From: Nocardioides panzhihuensis
Lineage (GTDB): Bacteria > Actinomycetota > Actinomycetes > Propionibacteriales > Nocardioidaceae
Length of the DNA stretch: 64,000 bases
Direction: 5' to 3'
Assembly (NCBI RefSeq): GCF_013408335.1
Contig: NZ_JACBZR010000001.1
Location: forward strand, 3,286,001 to 3,350,000
Each line of letters begins with the position of its first letter. The first letter of the stretch is position 1. Of this stretch, positions 25,265-33,499 are shown one piece after another. The translations under genes were made by a program, and so were the position numbers. The notes beneath the pieces were generated by a model. That model made no database searches and was not told the DNA's origin. It saw nothing but the letters and a program-made list of their open reading frames with translations.

Positions 25265-25306
25265 GGTCGAGCCGCCGGAGCCGCTAGGCGGAGGCGTGTC
25301 GAGACC
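25265..25306. repeat. Long palindromic repeat, GGTC...GACC variant
   Basis: GGTCGAGCCGCCGGAGCC to GAGGCGTGTCGAGACC. It has the same outer ends as the short units but an inserted GC-rich stem (GCCGCTAGGC centre). It is nearly identical to 19336-19377 and, like that copy, is followed by AACAC. Confidence 0.8.
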
Positions 25307-25385
25307 AACACGGTTCGCGTCGGGGAAACCTCGCTTGGCGACTGTTTCTTCGTTTCGGTGTTCGCCGCCGACCCTTTCTCGAGTG

Positions 25386-25476
25386 TTTCTCGATCAGCCG
25401 CCGCGTCAAGGACGGGCTTCGCCCGCCGCTTCGCGGTGGCCTTCGGCCATCCTTGACTCGACACCTGATCGAGAAA
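25386..25476. repeat. Nested palindromic element with three internal hairpins
   Basis: Outer arms TTTCTCGATCAG (25386-25397) and CTGATCGAGAAA (25465-25476) enclose a second pair, GTCAAGGA (25405-25412) and TCCTTGAC (25450-25457). Inside are three consecutive hairpins sharing a TTC loop: CGGGCTTCGCCCG (25413-25425), CCGCTTCGCGG (25426-25436) and TGGCCTTCGGCCA (25437-25449). The sequence can fold as a cloverleaf-like branched structure on either strand. The rest of 25166-25600 holds the repeats listed and no gene. Confidence 0.8.
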
Positions 25477-25596
25477 GATTTCGCCTATATCGGGGCGGCG
25501 GCGAGGGTGTGGCGCGGGGTTCATCATGCTTGTTCGCTGACTGCATAAATCAGGTCTGACCAGCACAAACAGGTAGCCACGGGCGACTCATTCACA

Positions 25597-25602
25597 TATA
25601 AT
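25597..25602 (+). promoter_or_regulatory. -10 TATAAT for a leaderless DUF222/HNH transcript
   Basis: A perfect TATAAT ends 7 nt before ATG 25610 and overlaps the in-frame ATG 25601. Transcription would therefore start at or next to 25610, and 25601 would not be transcribed as a start codon. No clear -35 is seen. Confidence 0.5.
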
Positions 25603-25609
25603 GAGGCGT

Positions 25610-26899
25610 ATGAACGAGACCGTCGACCAGCTCCTCACCGGGCCGCCCCTGGGTGCGTCCGAGGGTGAGCTAGTCGACTGGATCGCCCGGCTCGAAGAGA
25701 TCAAGTGCGTCGCTGAGGCGGTGCAGGCAGAAGCAGCCGTACGCCTCGAGGAAGCCACCCGCGCCCGGCAGGCCGAGGCTGGAGTCCCTGCCCGCAAGCT
25801 CGGCGAAGGCGTCGCCTCCCAGATCGCGCTCGCGCGACGAGTCTCACCGGCCAAGGGCGCCACACTGCTCGGGCTGGCGAAGATCCTTCTCGCGGAGATG
25901 CCCCACACCTTCGGGTTGATGAAAGCAGGCCTGTTCTCGCAGTGGCAGGCCACGATCCTCGCCCGCGAAACCGCCTGCCTCTCGATGGAGGACCGCCGGG
26001 TCATCGACTACGAACTCTGTGCTTTCAGTCAAGACCGTGAAGTTCCGAAGGTCGTGACCATGGGGCTGCGGCAACTCGAGAACGCGGCCAAGAAGCTCGC
26101 GATCACCCTCGACCAAGAATCCGTCGTCAACCGTGCCGCAAACGCAGAGAAGGACCGTCGGGTCAGCGTGCGGCCGGCACCGGACACGATGACCTGGCTC
26201 GGTGCCCTGTTGCCGGTCAAGGACGGTGTTGCCGTCTACGCGGCGTTGGACCAGGCAGCCAAGGCCGCGCAGGCTGCTGGCGATGAACGAACGAGGGGTC
26301 AGGTCATGGCCGACACCCTCGTGAACCGAGTCACCGGCCGCACCGGCACCGAGGTGAAGCCTCGGATCGAGGTCAAGATCGTGATGACCGCCGACGCCCT
26401 CGCCAACGACACCGATCAGCCGGCCATGGTCGAGGGCTACGGTCCCGTTCCTGCCGTGTGGGCCCGTGAAGCGCTCGCTGACGCCGAGGTGTTCGTGCGG
26501 CGTCTGTTCACCGACCCGGCCGGGCAGCTGGTCGCGATGGAGTCCCGCTCCCGCAAAGCCCCCGACGGCCTGGCCGAGTTCATCGCCACCCGCGACGGCG
26601 GGATCTGCCGCACCAACGGCTGCGACGCCCCGATCCGCAACGTCGACCACGTCGAACGCCACGCTGACGGCGGCCGCACGAGTGCCGAAAATCTCCAAGG
26701 TCTCTGCGAGCGGTGCAATCAAGCGAAAGAAGCTCTCGGTTGGCAGGCCAGACCAGGACCAGACGGCAGCATCATCACCATCACACCCACTGGCCACACA
26801 TACACGAGCCCACCACCCGACACCTGGCGACCAGACCCACCACCACTGTCCCGAGCAGAGTTCATGCTGCGCGACGTACTCCTCGACGTCGCGGCCTGA
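25610..26899 (+). CDS. DUF222 / HNH endonuclease, second copy
   Basis: 429-residue DUF222/HNH protein, diverged from the one at 8636. The N-terminal DUF222 part (MNETVDQLL..., coiled Glu/Ala-rich segment near 25-60) is followed by a C-terminal HNH fold: CRTNGC, NVDHVERHADGG with the catalytic His, SAENLQGLC and ERCNQAKEALGW. Only four zinc cysteines are seen, in CRTNGC and CERC pairs. The -10 position supports ATG 25610. Unlike the first copy it has no long inverted arms, but its upstream 435 bp carry the same short palindrome family plus a three-hairpin element. Confidence 0.86.
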   Translation: MNETVDQLLTGPPLGASEGELVDWIARLEEIKCVAEAVQAEAAVRLEEATRARQAEAGVPARKLGEGVASQIALARRVSPAKGATLLGLAKILLAEMPHTFGLMKAGLFSQWQATILARETACLSMEDRRVIDYELCAFSQDREVPKVVTMGLRQLENAAKKLAITLDQESVVNRAANAEKDRRVSVRPAPDTMTWLGALLPVKDGVAVYAALDQAAKAAQAAGDERTRGQVMADTLVNRVTGRTGTEVKPRIEVKIVMTADALANDTDQPAMVEGYGPVPAVWAREALADAEVFVRRLFTDPAGQLVAMESRSRKAPDGLAEFIATRDGGICRTNGCDAPIRNVDHVERHADGGRTSAENLQGLCERCNQAKEALGWQARPGPDGSIITITPTGHTYTSPPPDTWRPDPPPLSRAEFMLRDVLLDVAA

Positions 26900-26933
26900 G
26901 AGTCGCGCTGTCGAACTTTCTTCGGATCGGTGC

Positions 26934-26956
26934 TTGACCTTGACCCTGCGTCAGGG
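26934..26956. promoter_or_regulatory. Possible MerR-type promoter/operator
   Basis: A doubled TTGACC (26934-26939, 26940-26945) runs into CCCTG-CGT-CAGGG (26944-26956), an inverted repeat directly after the -35, as in MerR/TipA-like promoters. It precedes the DUF1048 gene by about 65 bp. No -10 is convincing and no merR gene is nearby. Confidence 0.35.
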
Positions 26957-27021
26957 CTGCACGCTTCTTCCACGGCCCCAAACCGGGCGCCGAACGGGAA
27001 CACCGATCAAAGGAGCACGAC

Positions 27022-27357
27022 ATGAACAACCTCCTGAGCCGCCTGGTGGGCGACAAGAAGGAATGGAAGCGCATGGAGGCCCGCGCCGCCCAGCTGCCCT
27101 CCGACTACCGGACCGTCTACGGCGAGATGAAGAGCTACATGTGGCGCTTCACCGCCGGTGACGGGATGGACATCGTGGCCATCCTTCGCGACGTCCTCGA
27201 CCTGTTCGAGAGCGAGGCCGCCGCCGGACGGCCGGTCATCGACGTCACCGGGACCGACCTGGCCGCCTTCTGCGACGCCCGACTGCCCGAGCAGCCGGAC
27301 ACCTACCGCAACAAGCTCCGCGCCAACCTCAACGAGGTCGCCCGGAAGCTGTCGTGA
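27022..27357 (+). CDS. DUF1048-family small protein
   Basis: 111-residue helical protein (MNNLLSRLVGDKKEWKRMEARA...) of the DUF1048 family. Typical features are the KKEWK start, LPSDYRTVYGEMKSYMW in the first third and the FCDARLP segment near residue 91. It has no signal or membrane segment. DUF1048 genes often sit beside PadR regulators and transporters; here no such neighbour is present, so the gene looks orphaned. AAAGGAG lies a good distance before ATG 27022. It converges on the siderophore acyltransferase gene with one base between stops. Confidence 0.8.
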   Translation: MNNLLSRLVGDKKEWKRMEARAAQLPSDYRTVYGEMKSYMWRFTAGDGMDIVAILRDVLDLFESEAAAGRPVIDVTGTDLAAFCDARLPEQPDTYRNKLRANLNEVARKLS

Positions 27358-27358
27358 G

Positions 27359-27871
27359 TCAGGAAAGGTCGAGGAAGGCGTACTGGGCGACCTTGTGCGG
27401 GAGCTGGACCACCGGGCCGAGTTTGAAACCGTAGTCGTTGAGCCGGACGATCGATGCTTCGTTCGAGGCATCCGGCTCGACGACGACCCGGCGGGCACCG
27501 GTCTTGGCGATGACGGTCTCGAAGAAGAAGTCGATGACGGTCTTCGTCTGGCCCTTCCGGGCCGGGGAGTCGGCCAGGAACAGATGAATACCGAGGTCGC
27601 CGGGGCGGCGGTCGTAGAAGGTGCCGAGCTCGTCGACCTCGGGGTCCCAGGTCTGGAACATGGCGACCGGATCGCCGTCGATCTCGACGATGTACGCGGC
27701 GAGGTGCGGCTGCTCCTGCAGCCAGGTGTAGATCTCCTCGATCTCCTCGCGCGGCTTCTCGACCATGCCCCAGAATCGGGCCCGATCATCCTGCAGCCAG
27801 CTGCACAGCAGGTCGATGTCGGCCGAAGGCGCCAGGTCGCGGATGGTCAGGACTGGGGTTGTCAGAGCCAT
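27359..27871 (-). CDS. Siderophore-type GNAT N-acyltransferase (DesC-like)
   Basis: 170-residue acyltransferase of the group that acylates N-hydroxylated amines in NIS siderophore pathways. Key stretches are GDPVAMFQTWDPE, DLGIHLFLAD and RRVVVEPDASNEASI, the last of which is shared with the fused domain at 29859-32111 (RRVVVEPDVRNEAIR). The two are therefore paralogues in one operon. It is last in the coupled operon: ATG 27871 overlaps the end of the penicillin-acylase gene by 10 bp, with GAGGAG upstream. It may install a different acyl group (acetyl versus succinyl) than the fused domain; that is inference. Confidence 0.82.
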   Translation of the reverse strand: MALTTPVLTIRDLAPSADIDLLCSWLQDDRARFWGMVEKPREEIEEIYTWLQEQPHLAAYIVEIDGDPVAMFQTWDPEVDELGTFYDRRPGDLGIHLFLADSPARKGQTKTVIDFFFETVIAKTGARRVVVEPDASNEASIVRLNDYGFKLGPVVQLPHKVAQYAFLDLS

Positions 27872-29862
27872 GTCTTCTCCTCGGTGAGCAGGGACCAGTC
27901 GGTGACGACGCGCACGGCGCCTCCGCGGGCCCAGGCATCGTGCTGGTCGGTGTGGTGGGGGCTGTCGGAGGATCCGCTGGCGCCGAGGGGTACGACCCAT
28001 CGGCTGTTGTCGCGGTCGGCCAGGTCCCAGGCGTAGCGGGCCACCGAGCCCCGGACGGTCACGGTCGTGCCTGGGATCCAGGCGTTGCAACGAACCGTGT
28101 CGGTGTCCCCTGGGAGTGGCGTTGCGGGCGCGGTCCGGGTATGTGGGAGCTCGAACTGCTCCAGCGCGTGCAGCGGCCAGAACCGGTGCGTCTCTGGCCA
28201 GGATGCCGCCTCGCGATCGGCTTCGAGCACGGTCTTCGCCGCCTCGGCGACCAGCTCGCGCGGGTCGAGCCCGAACGGGGTTTCAGCGGCCAGGATGACG
28301 TGCAGCGCGCCGGCCACCCGGGCGGGCAGGCTGAACCAGGGCTCGTAGAGAGACCCGTGCTCCGACGGCTCCCGCAGTGGCGCGAGCACCGGCGCCGTAC
28401 AGATCCGGTCGACGACCTCGGCACGCAGCGCGGCGTACCAGGCGGCGCCTGCCGAGCCGTCCATCGCACCGTCCCACCCGGCAAGCGCCGGCGGCCGCAG
28501 GTCGGCCGGGACCAGCGCCAGCAGCTGCTCACCCGCGGTCTGGGTGGTGTCGGCGAGCACCGCCACCGCCTGCTCCGCGTCGAGCGGACCGGCGTCGTCG
28601 AGCAGCCGGCCGATCCGATGTGCCCGGAAGGGCGGCGCGAAGCCGGTCGCGAGCACGTCGAACTCCGGCATGCACCGGTCGTTGGCCGTCACCACGGCAC
28701 CGTCGACCGGAGCCGTACGCCGCGGCAGCGGGTCGATCCAGCCGGTCCACTCCCCCGCCGCGTCACGCCGCGGCACCCGGCCGCCGACCGTGTGGACGAC
28801 ATCGCCGGCCACGTCGGCGATCACCCAGTTGTTGACCGGTTCGACCCAGTGAGCCACCGCGGCCTCCACGTCGGCGACCGAGCGCGCCCGCAGCAGCGGC
28901 AGCAGCGCTCCGAACCCGAGGTCACCGAGCTCGTGGCCAGGCGTACGCAGCACCTGACCCCAGCCTTCGTCGGGACCGCCGAGGACCACCGGTCCGCGGT
29001 CGGTCTCCAGCACCTCGACCTCGACCGGCTCCTGGTCGCGGACGAGCACCGTCTCCACGCTGCGCCGCACCACGTCGCTGCTCGAGCGCAGATCGACGCG
29101 GTAGAGATCCTGGTAGTCCGCCATCGCGTTGGTGATCCCCCACGCGACCTGGCCGGCGTGCGCGAAGTGCTGGACACCGGGCACTCCGGGGAACGTCATC
29201 CCGACCAGGTCGAAGGCGTCGTCGGGGTCGGTGCACGCCAACCGAACCTGGAGGTAGACGTTGGGTGCCTCGAAGACCCGGTGCGGATCGCCGGCCACCA
29301 AGGGCAGACCGGAGAGGGTGCGGCCGCCACCCACTGCGTACGCGTTGGATCCTCCGGACAGGCCCTCGGTGCGGAACAGCTCGGCGTCGGCTCCCAGCAC
29401 CCGGGCCGCCCTGGCACCGAAGAGCTTCGAGGGGAACGACCCGAACAGGATCTGCTGCACCCAGAAGACCGCCAGCGGCGTCCACGGCTGCCAGGTTCCC
29501 GGTGCCGGGCCGAGCCCATCAGGCCCGTCGAGCTCCGCGCAGGTCGCCCCCTCCAGACCGGAGCGGACGCCCTCGACGTACGCCGCCAGGAATCCCTGTG
29601 TCTCCTCGTCGAGCCGCTCGAACGCCTCCCGGGCCACCTCCGCCAGCCGGGCGCGGCGGGCGAAGGTGTCCCACTCCAGCCCGGCCGGACCGAGCAGCTC
29701 GGCGGTGCGACCCTCCCCGCGCAGCCGCTCGATCTCCAGCTGCCAGGTCCGGTCCCGAGCGGTGGCCCAGCCCTGCAGCCGGGCCACCTCGGTCAGCGAG
29801 GCAGCGCGTACGTGCGGGATGCCCCACTGGTCACGGCTGAGCCCGCTCGACGAGGAGCTCAT
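27862..29862 (-). CDS. Penicillin-acylase family Ntn-hydrolase in siderophore operon
   Basis: 666-residue member of the penicillin amidase family, which self-cleaves and uses the new N-terminal Ser to hydrolyse amides. The alpha-chain signature DQWGIPHVRA is at 11-20. The probable self-cleavage site is Gly171-Ser172 in GLSGGSNAYAVGG, with the usual SN pair. Later family blocks are GDPHRVFEAPN and GVPGVQHFAHAGQVAWGIT. Most relatives are exported; this one starts almost at the alpha-chain signature and has no signal peptide, so it appears cytoplasmic. ATG 29862 overlaps the synthetase stop (ATGA). It could trim an acyl group from a siderophore intermediate or hydrolyse the product; this is unproven. 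Confidence 0.85.
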   Translation of the reverse strand: MSSSSSGLSRDQWGIPHVRAASLTEVARLQGWATARDRTWQLEIERLRGEGRTAELLGPAGLEWDTFARRARLAEVAREAFERLDEETQGFLAAYVEGVRSGLEGATCAELDGPDGLGPAPGTWQPWTPLAVFWVQQILFGSFPSKLFGARAARVLGADAELFRTEGLSGGSNAYAVGGGRTLSGLPLVAGDPHRVFEAPNVYLQVRLACTDPDDAFDLVGMTFPGVPGVQHFAHAGQVAWGITNAMADYQDLYRVDLRSSSDVVRRSVETVLVRDQEPVEVEVLETDRGPVVLGGPDEGWGQVLRTPGHELGDLGFGALLPLLRARSVADVEAAVAHWVEPVNNWVIADVAGDVVHTVGGRVPRRDAAGEWTGWIDPLPRRTAPVDGAVVTANDRCMPEFDVLATGFAPPFRAHRIGRLLDDAGPLDAEQAVAVLADTTQTAGEQLLALVPADLRPPALAGWDGAMDGSAGAAWYAALRAEVVDRICTAPVLAPLREPSEHGSLYEPWFSLPARVAGALHVILAAETPFGLDPRELVAEAAKTVLEADREAASWPETHRFWPLHALEQFELPHTRTAPATPLPGDTDTVRCNAWIPGTTVTVRGSVARYAWDLADRDNSRWVVPLGASGSSDSPHHTDQHDAWARGGAVRVVTDWSLLTEEKTWL

Positions 29863-32111
29863 GCGACCGGGTTGGCCAGCGTGCCCGCGAACATGAGCGA
29901 CTCGGCCTGGTCGGTGATGTCGACCATCTGCAGCGTGTTGCGCAGCTGGAGCCGGTTGAGGCAGGAGTGACGGAACCGCGGGCGGAGGAAGTCGTAGCGC
30001 TCGACCGCGTCGGCCAGCTCCGGATGGTCGGTGGCATGGTCGACGATGCAGGCTCGCGCCTCGGCCCAGAACTCGGTCTCCGGCAGCACGCCCTCATCAT
30101 CGAGGATGGCGGCGACGTAGCGCAGCACTCCGTCGAAGATGTCGGTGTGGACGGCCAGCGCCTTGACGTCGTCGGGGAACTCCCCGCGGATCCGGGAGAC
30201 CTCCTCGGGCAGCGGCAGGTCGCCCATCACCGCCACCTCCTCGCCGATGTCCTTCATGAACATCCGCACCGGCACGTGATCGCGCAGCACCATCACCAGG
30301 TTCTCGCCGTGCGGCATGAAGGCGAGGTCGTACGCCAGCAGGCAGTGGACCAGCGGGCGCAGGTAGGCGTCGAGGTAGCTGCGCACCCACTCCCGGGCGG
30401 GCACCCCGGACGCACGGACCAGCTCGGCCGCGTACGACCCGCCGGCGGCGTCGCGATGGAGCAGCGCCGCCATCGTCGCGCACCGCTCGCCCTCGGCCAG
30501 CCGCGGCACGGGCGACTCCCGCCACAGCGCGGCGATCATCTTCCGGTGGGGCGACGGGCTCGGCAGGGCGTGGAAGACGTCGCCGGTCCAGCCGATCGAG
30601 GCGAGCTCACGCAGCACCCCGAAGCCACGCTCCTTCAGCTCCGCGTCGCCCTCGACCAGGTCGGCGACCCAGTCGTTGATGCCCGGGGTCGCGGCCATGT
30701 ACGCCGGTGAGAGGCCCCGCATGAACCCCATGTTCTGGATCGACAGCGCAGTCTTGACGTAGTGCCGCTCCGGCCGGCTGGTGTTGAAGTACGTCCGGAT
30801 CGACTGCTGCGGGCGGTGGACGTCCTCACCGTCGCCGACCAGCACCAGCCGGCGGGCGGCGACGTCGGCCGCGAAGGTGACCGCCAGCTTGTGTCGCCAC
30901 TGCCACGGGTGGACGGGCAGATAGCGGAACCCGTCCGGGTCGAGGCCGAGCCCCCGCAGCCTCGCCGCGAACCGGGCCAGCGTCGCCTCGCCGAGCTCGG
31001 CCTCGTAGAGCTCCTGCTCGTCCTGCCCACGGCCGAGGGCCAGGTGGGACTGGTCACGCGACACGGCCACCCACAGCAGGCTCAGGTCGTTGCTCGTCTC
31101 CGGCGCCCAGCGGGCGTGGTCGTCGATGTCGAAGCCGATCCGGCCGTTGTTGGCGACGAAGGCGGGGTGGCCCTCGCTCATCGCGCCCTCGACGCTCTGG
31201 TGGTCGGCGTCGACCAGGTCGGCGGCGGTCAGCGTCTGGTGCTCGAGCTTCCAGCAGGACGAGGCGATGGTGGCCGCCAGCTCCTCCAGGTAGGTGGGCA
31301 GCAGCCTCTCGGGGATGCCCAGCTCCGGGGCGAACTCGGCGACGAACGCCTGGGCGTCGACCTCGGCCTCGACATCACCCGTCCGCCGCACGATCGAGGC
31401 GGGGTCCACCACCCAGTGGTCGAGCAGGAAGCGCCGCGCAGAGAAGGAGTACGTCGAGGACGGGCCGCTCAGCTCCCAGCCCTCATCGGTGGCGACCGGG
31501 GCGATCAGCCGCTCGTGGCTGAACTCCGCGATCGCCTTCGCGACCAGATGCCTGTGGGCGACCCCCAGGTTCTCCGGGCGCAGGTGGGCGGCGGCGTTCA
31601 TCTCCCGGGTGCAGACCGAGAACATCGCGGTCTTCTCACCGATCTTGATCTGGCGCAGCTCGACGAAGCCGGCCTCGGTGTTCTTGCGGCGGATCGCCTC
31701 GTTGCGTACGTCCGGCTCGACCACCACGCGGCGGACCCCCGGATCGGCGAAGCAGTGCCGCATGACCGCTCGGAATACCCGGGTCGTGAATCCTGAGGTC
31801 GGCTCGCCGGAGGCCGGTGCGACGAGGACGTGCATGCCCAGGTCGCCGGGGACCAGATCGGGCAGCCCGGCGATGCCACCGAGCTCGCTGCGGGCGGGGT
31901 CGTAGGTCTCGACCAGGAACGCGGGTACGCCGTCGACCCGGCCGAGCCAGGCGTCGTGGTGCGGGTGCCGGTCGATGCGTGCGTACTCGCCGGCGACGTC
32001 CTCCAGCGACGCGTCCAGCATCATCCAGTACGCCGAGCGCGGGTGCGTCACCCACGAGTGGACGGTCGCGAGGTGGGTCTCGATCTCGAGCGGTTCGATC
32101 GTGATCCTCAT
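29859..32111 (-). CDS. desD: Fused N-acyltransferase / NIS siderophore synthetase (DesC-DesD type)
   Basis: 750 residues. Residues ~1-175 form a GNAT acyltransferase (VRRVVVEPDVRNEAIRRKN) and residues ~190-745 an IucA/IucC-type NIS synthetase. Synthetase landmarks include HPAFVANNGRIGF with its SEGHP start, the LPVHPWQWRH block, and the C-terminal FhuF-like HENLVMVLRDHVPVRMFMKDIGEE region. In desferrioxamine-type pathways DesC acylates N-hydroxycadaverine and DesD joins and cyclises the units using ATP. Here both activities are in one chain. ATG 32111 overlaps the hydroxylase stop by 4 bp. A separate DesC-like gene is also present at the operon's end. Confidence 0.88.
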   Translation of the reverse strand: MRITIEPLEIETHLATVHSWVTHPRSAYWMMLDASLEDVAGEYARIDRHPHHDAWLGRVDGVPAFLVETYDPARSELGGIAGLPDLVPGDLGMHVLVAPASGEPTSGFTTRVFRAVMRHCFADPGVRRVVVEPDVRNEAIRRKNTEAGFVELRQIKIGEKTAMFSVCTREMNAAAHLRPENLGVAHRHLVAKAIAEFSHERLIAPVATDEGWELSGPSSTYSFSARRFLLDHWVVDPASIVRRTGDVEAEVDAQAFVAEFAPELGIPERLLPTYLEELAATIASSCWKLEHQTLTAADLVDADHQSVEGAMSEGHPAFVANNGRIGFDIDDHARWAPETSNDLSLLWVAVSRDQSHLALGRGQDEQELYEAELGEATLARFAARLRGLGLDPDGFRYLPVHPWQWRHKLAVTFAADVAARRLVLVGDGEDVHRPQQSIRTYFNTSRPERHYVKTALSIQNMGFMRGLSPAYMAATPGINDWVADLVEGDAELKERGFGVLRELASIGWTGDVFHALPSPSPHRKMIAALWRESPVPRLAEGERCATMAALLHRDAAGGSYAAELVRASGVPAREWVRSYLDAYLRPLVHCLLAYDLAFMPHGENLVMVLRDHVPVRMFMKDIGEEVAVMGDLPLPEEVSRIRGEFPDDVKALAVHTDIFDGVLRYVAAILDDEGVLPETEFWAEARACIVDHATDHPELADAVERYDFLRPRFRHSCLNRLQLRNTLQMVDITDQAESLMFAGTLANPVA

Positions 32112-33499
32112 CGGTTCTCCTCCGTCTGGAGCTCGCTGGGCTGAATCTTGCCGGGCTGAATTTTGAACCGGTCAGGCACGCCGAACTCCTGGAACGCGAC
32201 GCGCTTCTCGACTGGGTACGGCTCCCGGCCGAGGATGGCGGCGAGGATCACCGAGCTGCGGTAGGCACCCATGCCGAGGTCGGGAGCGACGAAGCCGTGG
32301 GTGTGCTCCTCGCCGTTCTGCACCCAGATCTCGCGGTCGGTGTGGTCGACGGAGAAGGTCGAGCTGGCGGCGTAGCGGCCATTCTCGTCCAGGCGGAGCC
32401 GGTCGCGGACAGGCTCGAGGAAGGCCGGGATGCCGGCGCGATAGCCGGTGGCGAGGACGAGCGCCTCGGTGTCCATCTCGTAGTCCTCCTCCTGCTCCAC
32501 GTGGCGCAGCGCAAGGTGGTAGCCATCCTCCGTGCCGGTCACGCCGCGCACCTCGGTGTTGGTCAGCAGAGTGGTCCCGGCGACGCCACCACCCCCCTGG
32601 CCGACCGAGCGGGTGTAGAGCGCCTCGTGGATCGCGTCGATGGTGTCGCCCGAGATGCCCTTGTAGAGGCTCTGCTGCGATTTCAGCAGCCGGTCGCGCT
32701 TGTCGGCGGGCAGCGCCTGGAAGTAGGCGGAGTACTCCGGAGAGGTCAGCTCGAGGGTGAGCTTGGTGTACTCCATCGAGAAGAACCGCGGGCTGCGGGT
32801 CAGCCAGGCCAGCTGGTAGTCGTGGTCGGGCTGGTCGGTCAGCAGGTCGAGGTAGACCTCGGCGGCCGACTGGCCGCTGCCGACCACCGTGATGCTGCGT
32901 CGGTCGACGAGCTCGTCCTTGCGCGCCAGGTACTCCGCGCTGTGGATGGCCGGCCCGTCCCCCGCCACCGCCGTAGCGGCGCACTCGGGGACGCGCGGGC
33001 TCGTGCCGGTCCCGAGCACCAGCCGCCTGGTCAGATGCCTCTCGCCGGTGGCGGTGGTGACGACGTACGTCTCCCCGTCGTGCTCGACAGAGGTGACCTG
33101 CTGCCCGAACCGGACCGAGTCGAGCCGCTCGGCGACCCACTGGCAGTACTGGTTGTACTCGCGTCGATGGGGCAGGAAGCTCTCCCGGATGTAGAACGGG
33201 TAGATCCGGCCGTTCTGCTTGAGGAAGTTGAGGAAGCTGAAGCGCGAGGTCGGGTCGGCCATCGTCACCAGGTCTGCCATGAACGGCACCTGCAAGGTGG
33301 CGTCGTCGAGCATCATGCCGGGGTGCCAGTCGAACCGGTCGCGGCCCTCGAGGAAGAGGCAGTCGAGCTCGCTGATCGGGTCGGCCAGCGCGGCCAGGCC
33401 TAGGTTGAACGGGCCGAGCCCGATGCCGATCAGGTCGTGGACGTGAGCCGATCCACCAGAGACTGTGAACACAGTTGCGGGAGTCGTGGGTGCGTTCAT
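32108..33499 (-). CDS. desB: Siderophore amine N-monooxygenase (DesB-like)
   Basis: 463-residue flavin-dependent N-hydroxylase of the lysine/ornithine/cadaverine monooxygenase family. The FAD motif is IGIGLGPFNLGLAAL (near 24-38), the NADPH motif VVGSGQSAAEVY (near 200-211), and the C-terminal ATGY near 350. It adds a hydroxyl to the terminal amine, most likely of cadaverine given the adjacent decarboxylase. ATG 33499 overlaps the decarboxylase stop (ATGA), and its own stop overlaps the synthetase gene. Lysine or ornithine remain possible substrates. Confidence 0.88.
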   Translation of the reverse strand: MNAPTTPATVFTVSGGSAHVHDLIGIGLGPFNLGLAALADPISELDCLFLEGRDRFDWHPGMMLDDATLQVPFMADLVTMADPTSRFSFLNFLKQNGRIYPFYIRESFLPHRREYNQYCQWVAERLDSVRFGQQVTSVEHDGETYVVTTATGERHLTRRLVLGTGTSPRVPECAATAVAGDGPAIHSAEYLARKDELVDRRSITVVGSGQSAAEVYLDLLTDQPDHDYQLAWLTRSPRFFSMEYTKLTLELTSPEYSAYFQALPADKRDRLLKSQQSLYKGISGDTIDAIHEALYTRSVGQGGGGVAGTTLLTNTEVRGVTGTEDGYHLALRHVEQEEDYEMDTEALVLATGYRAGIPAFLEPVRDRLRLDENGRYAASSTFSVDHTDREIWVQNGEEHTHGFVAPDLGMGAYRSSVILAAILGREPYPVEKRVAFQEFGVPDRFKIQPGKIQPSELQTEENR

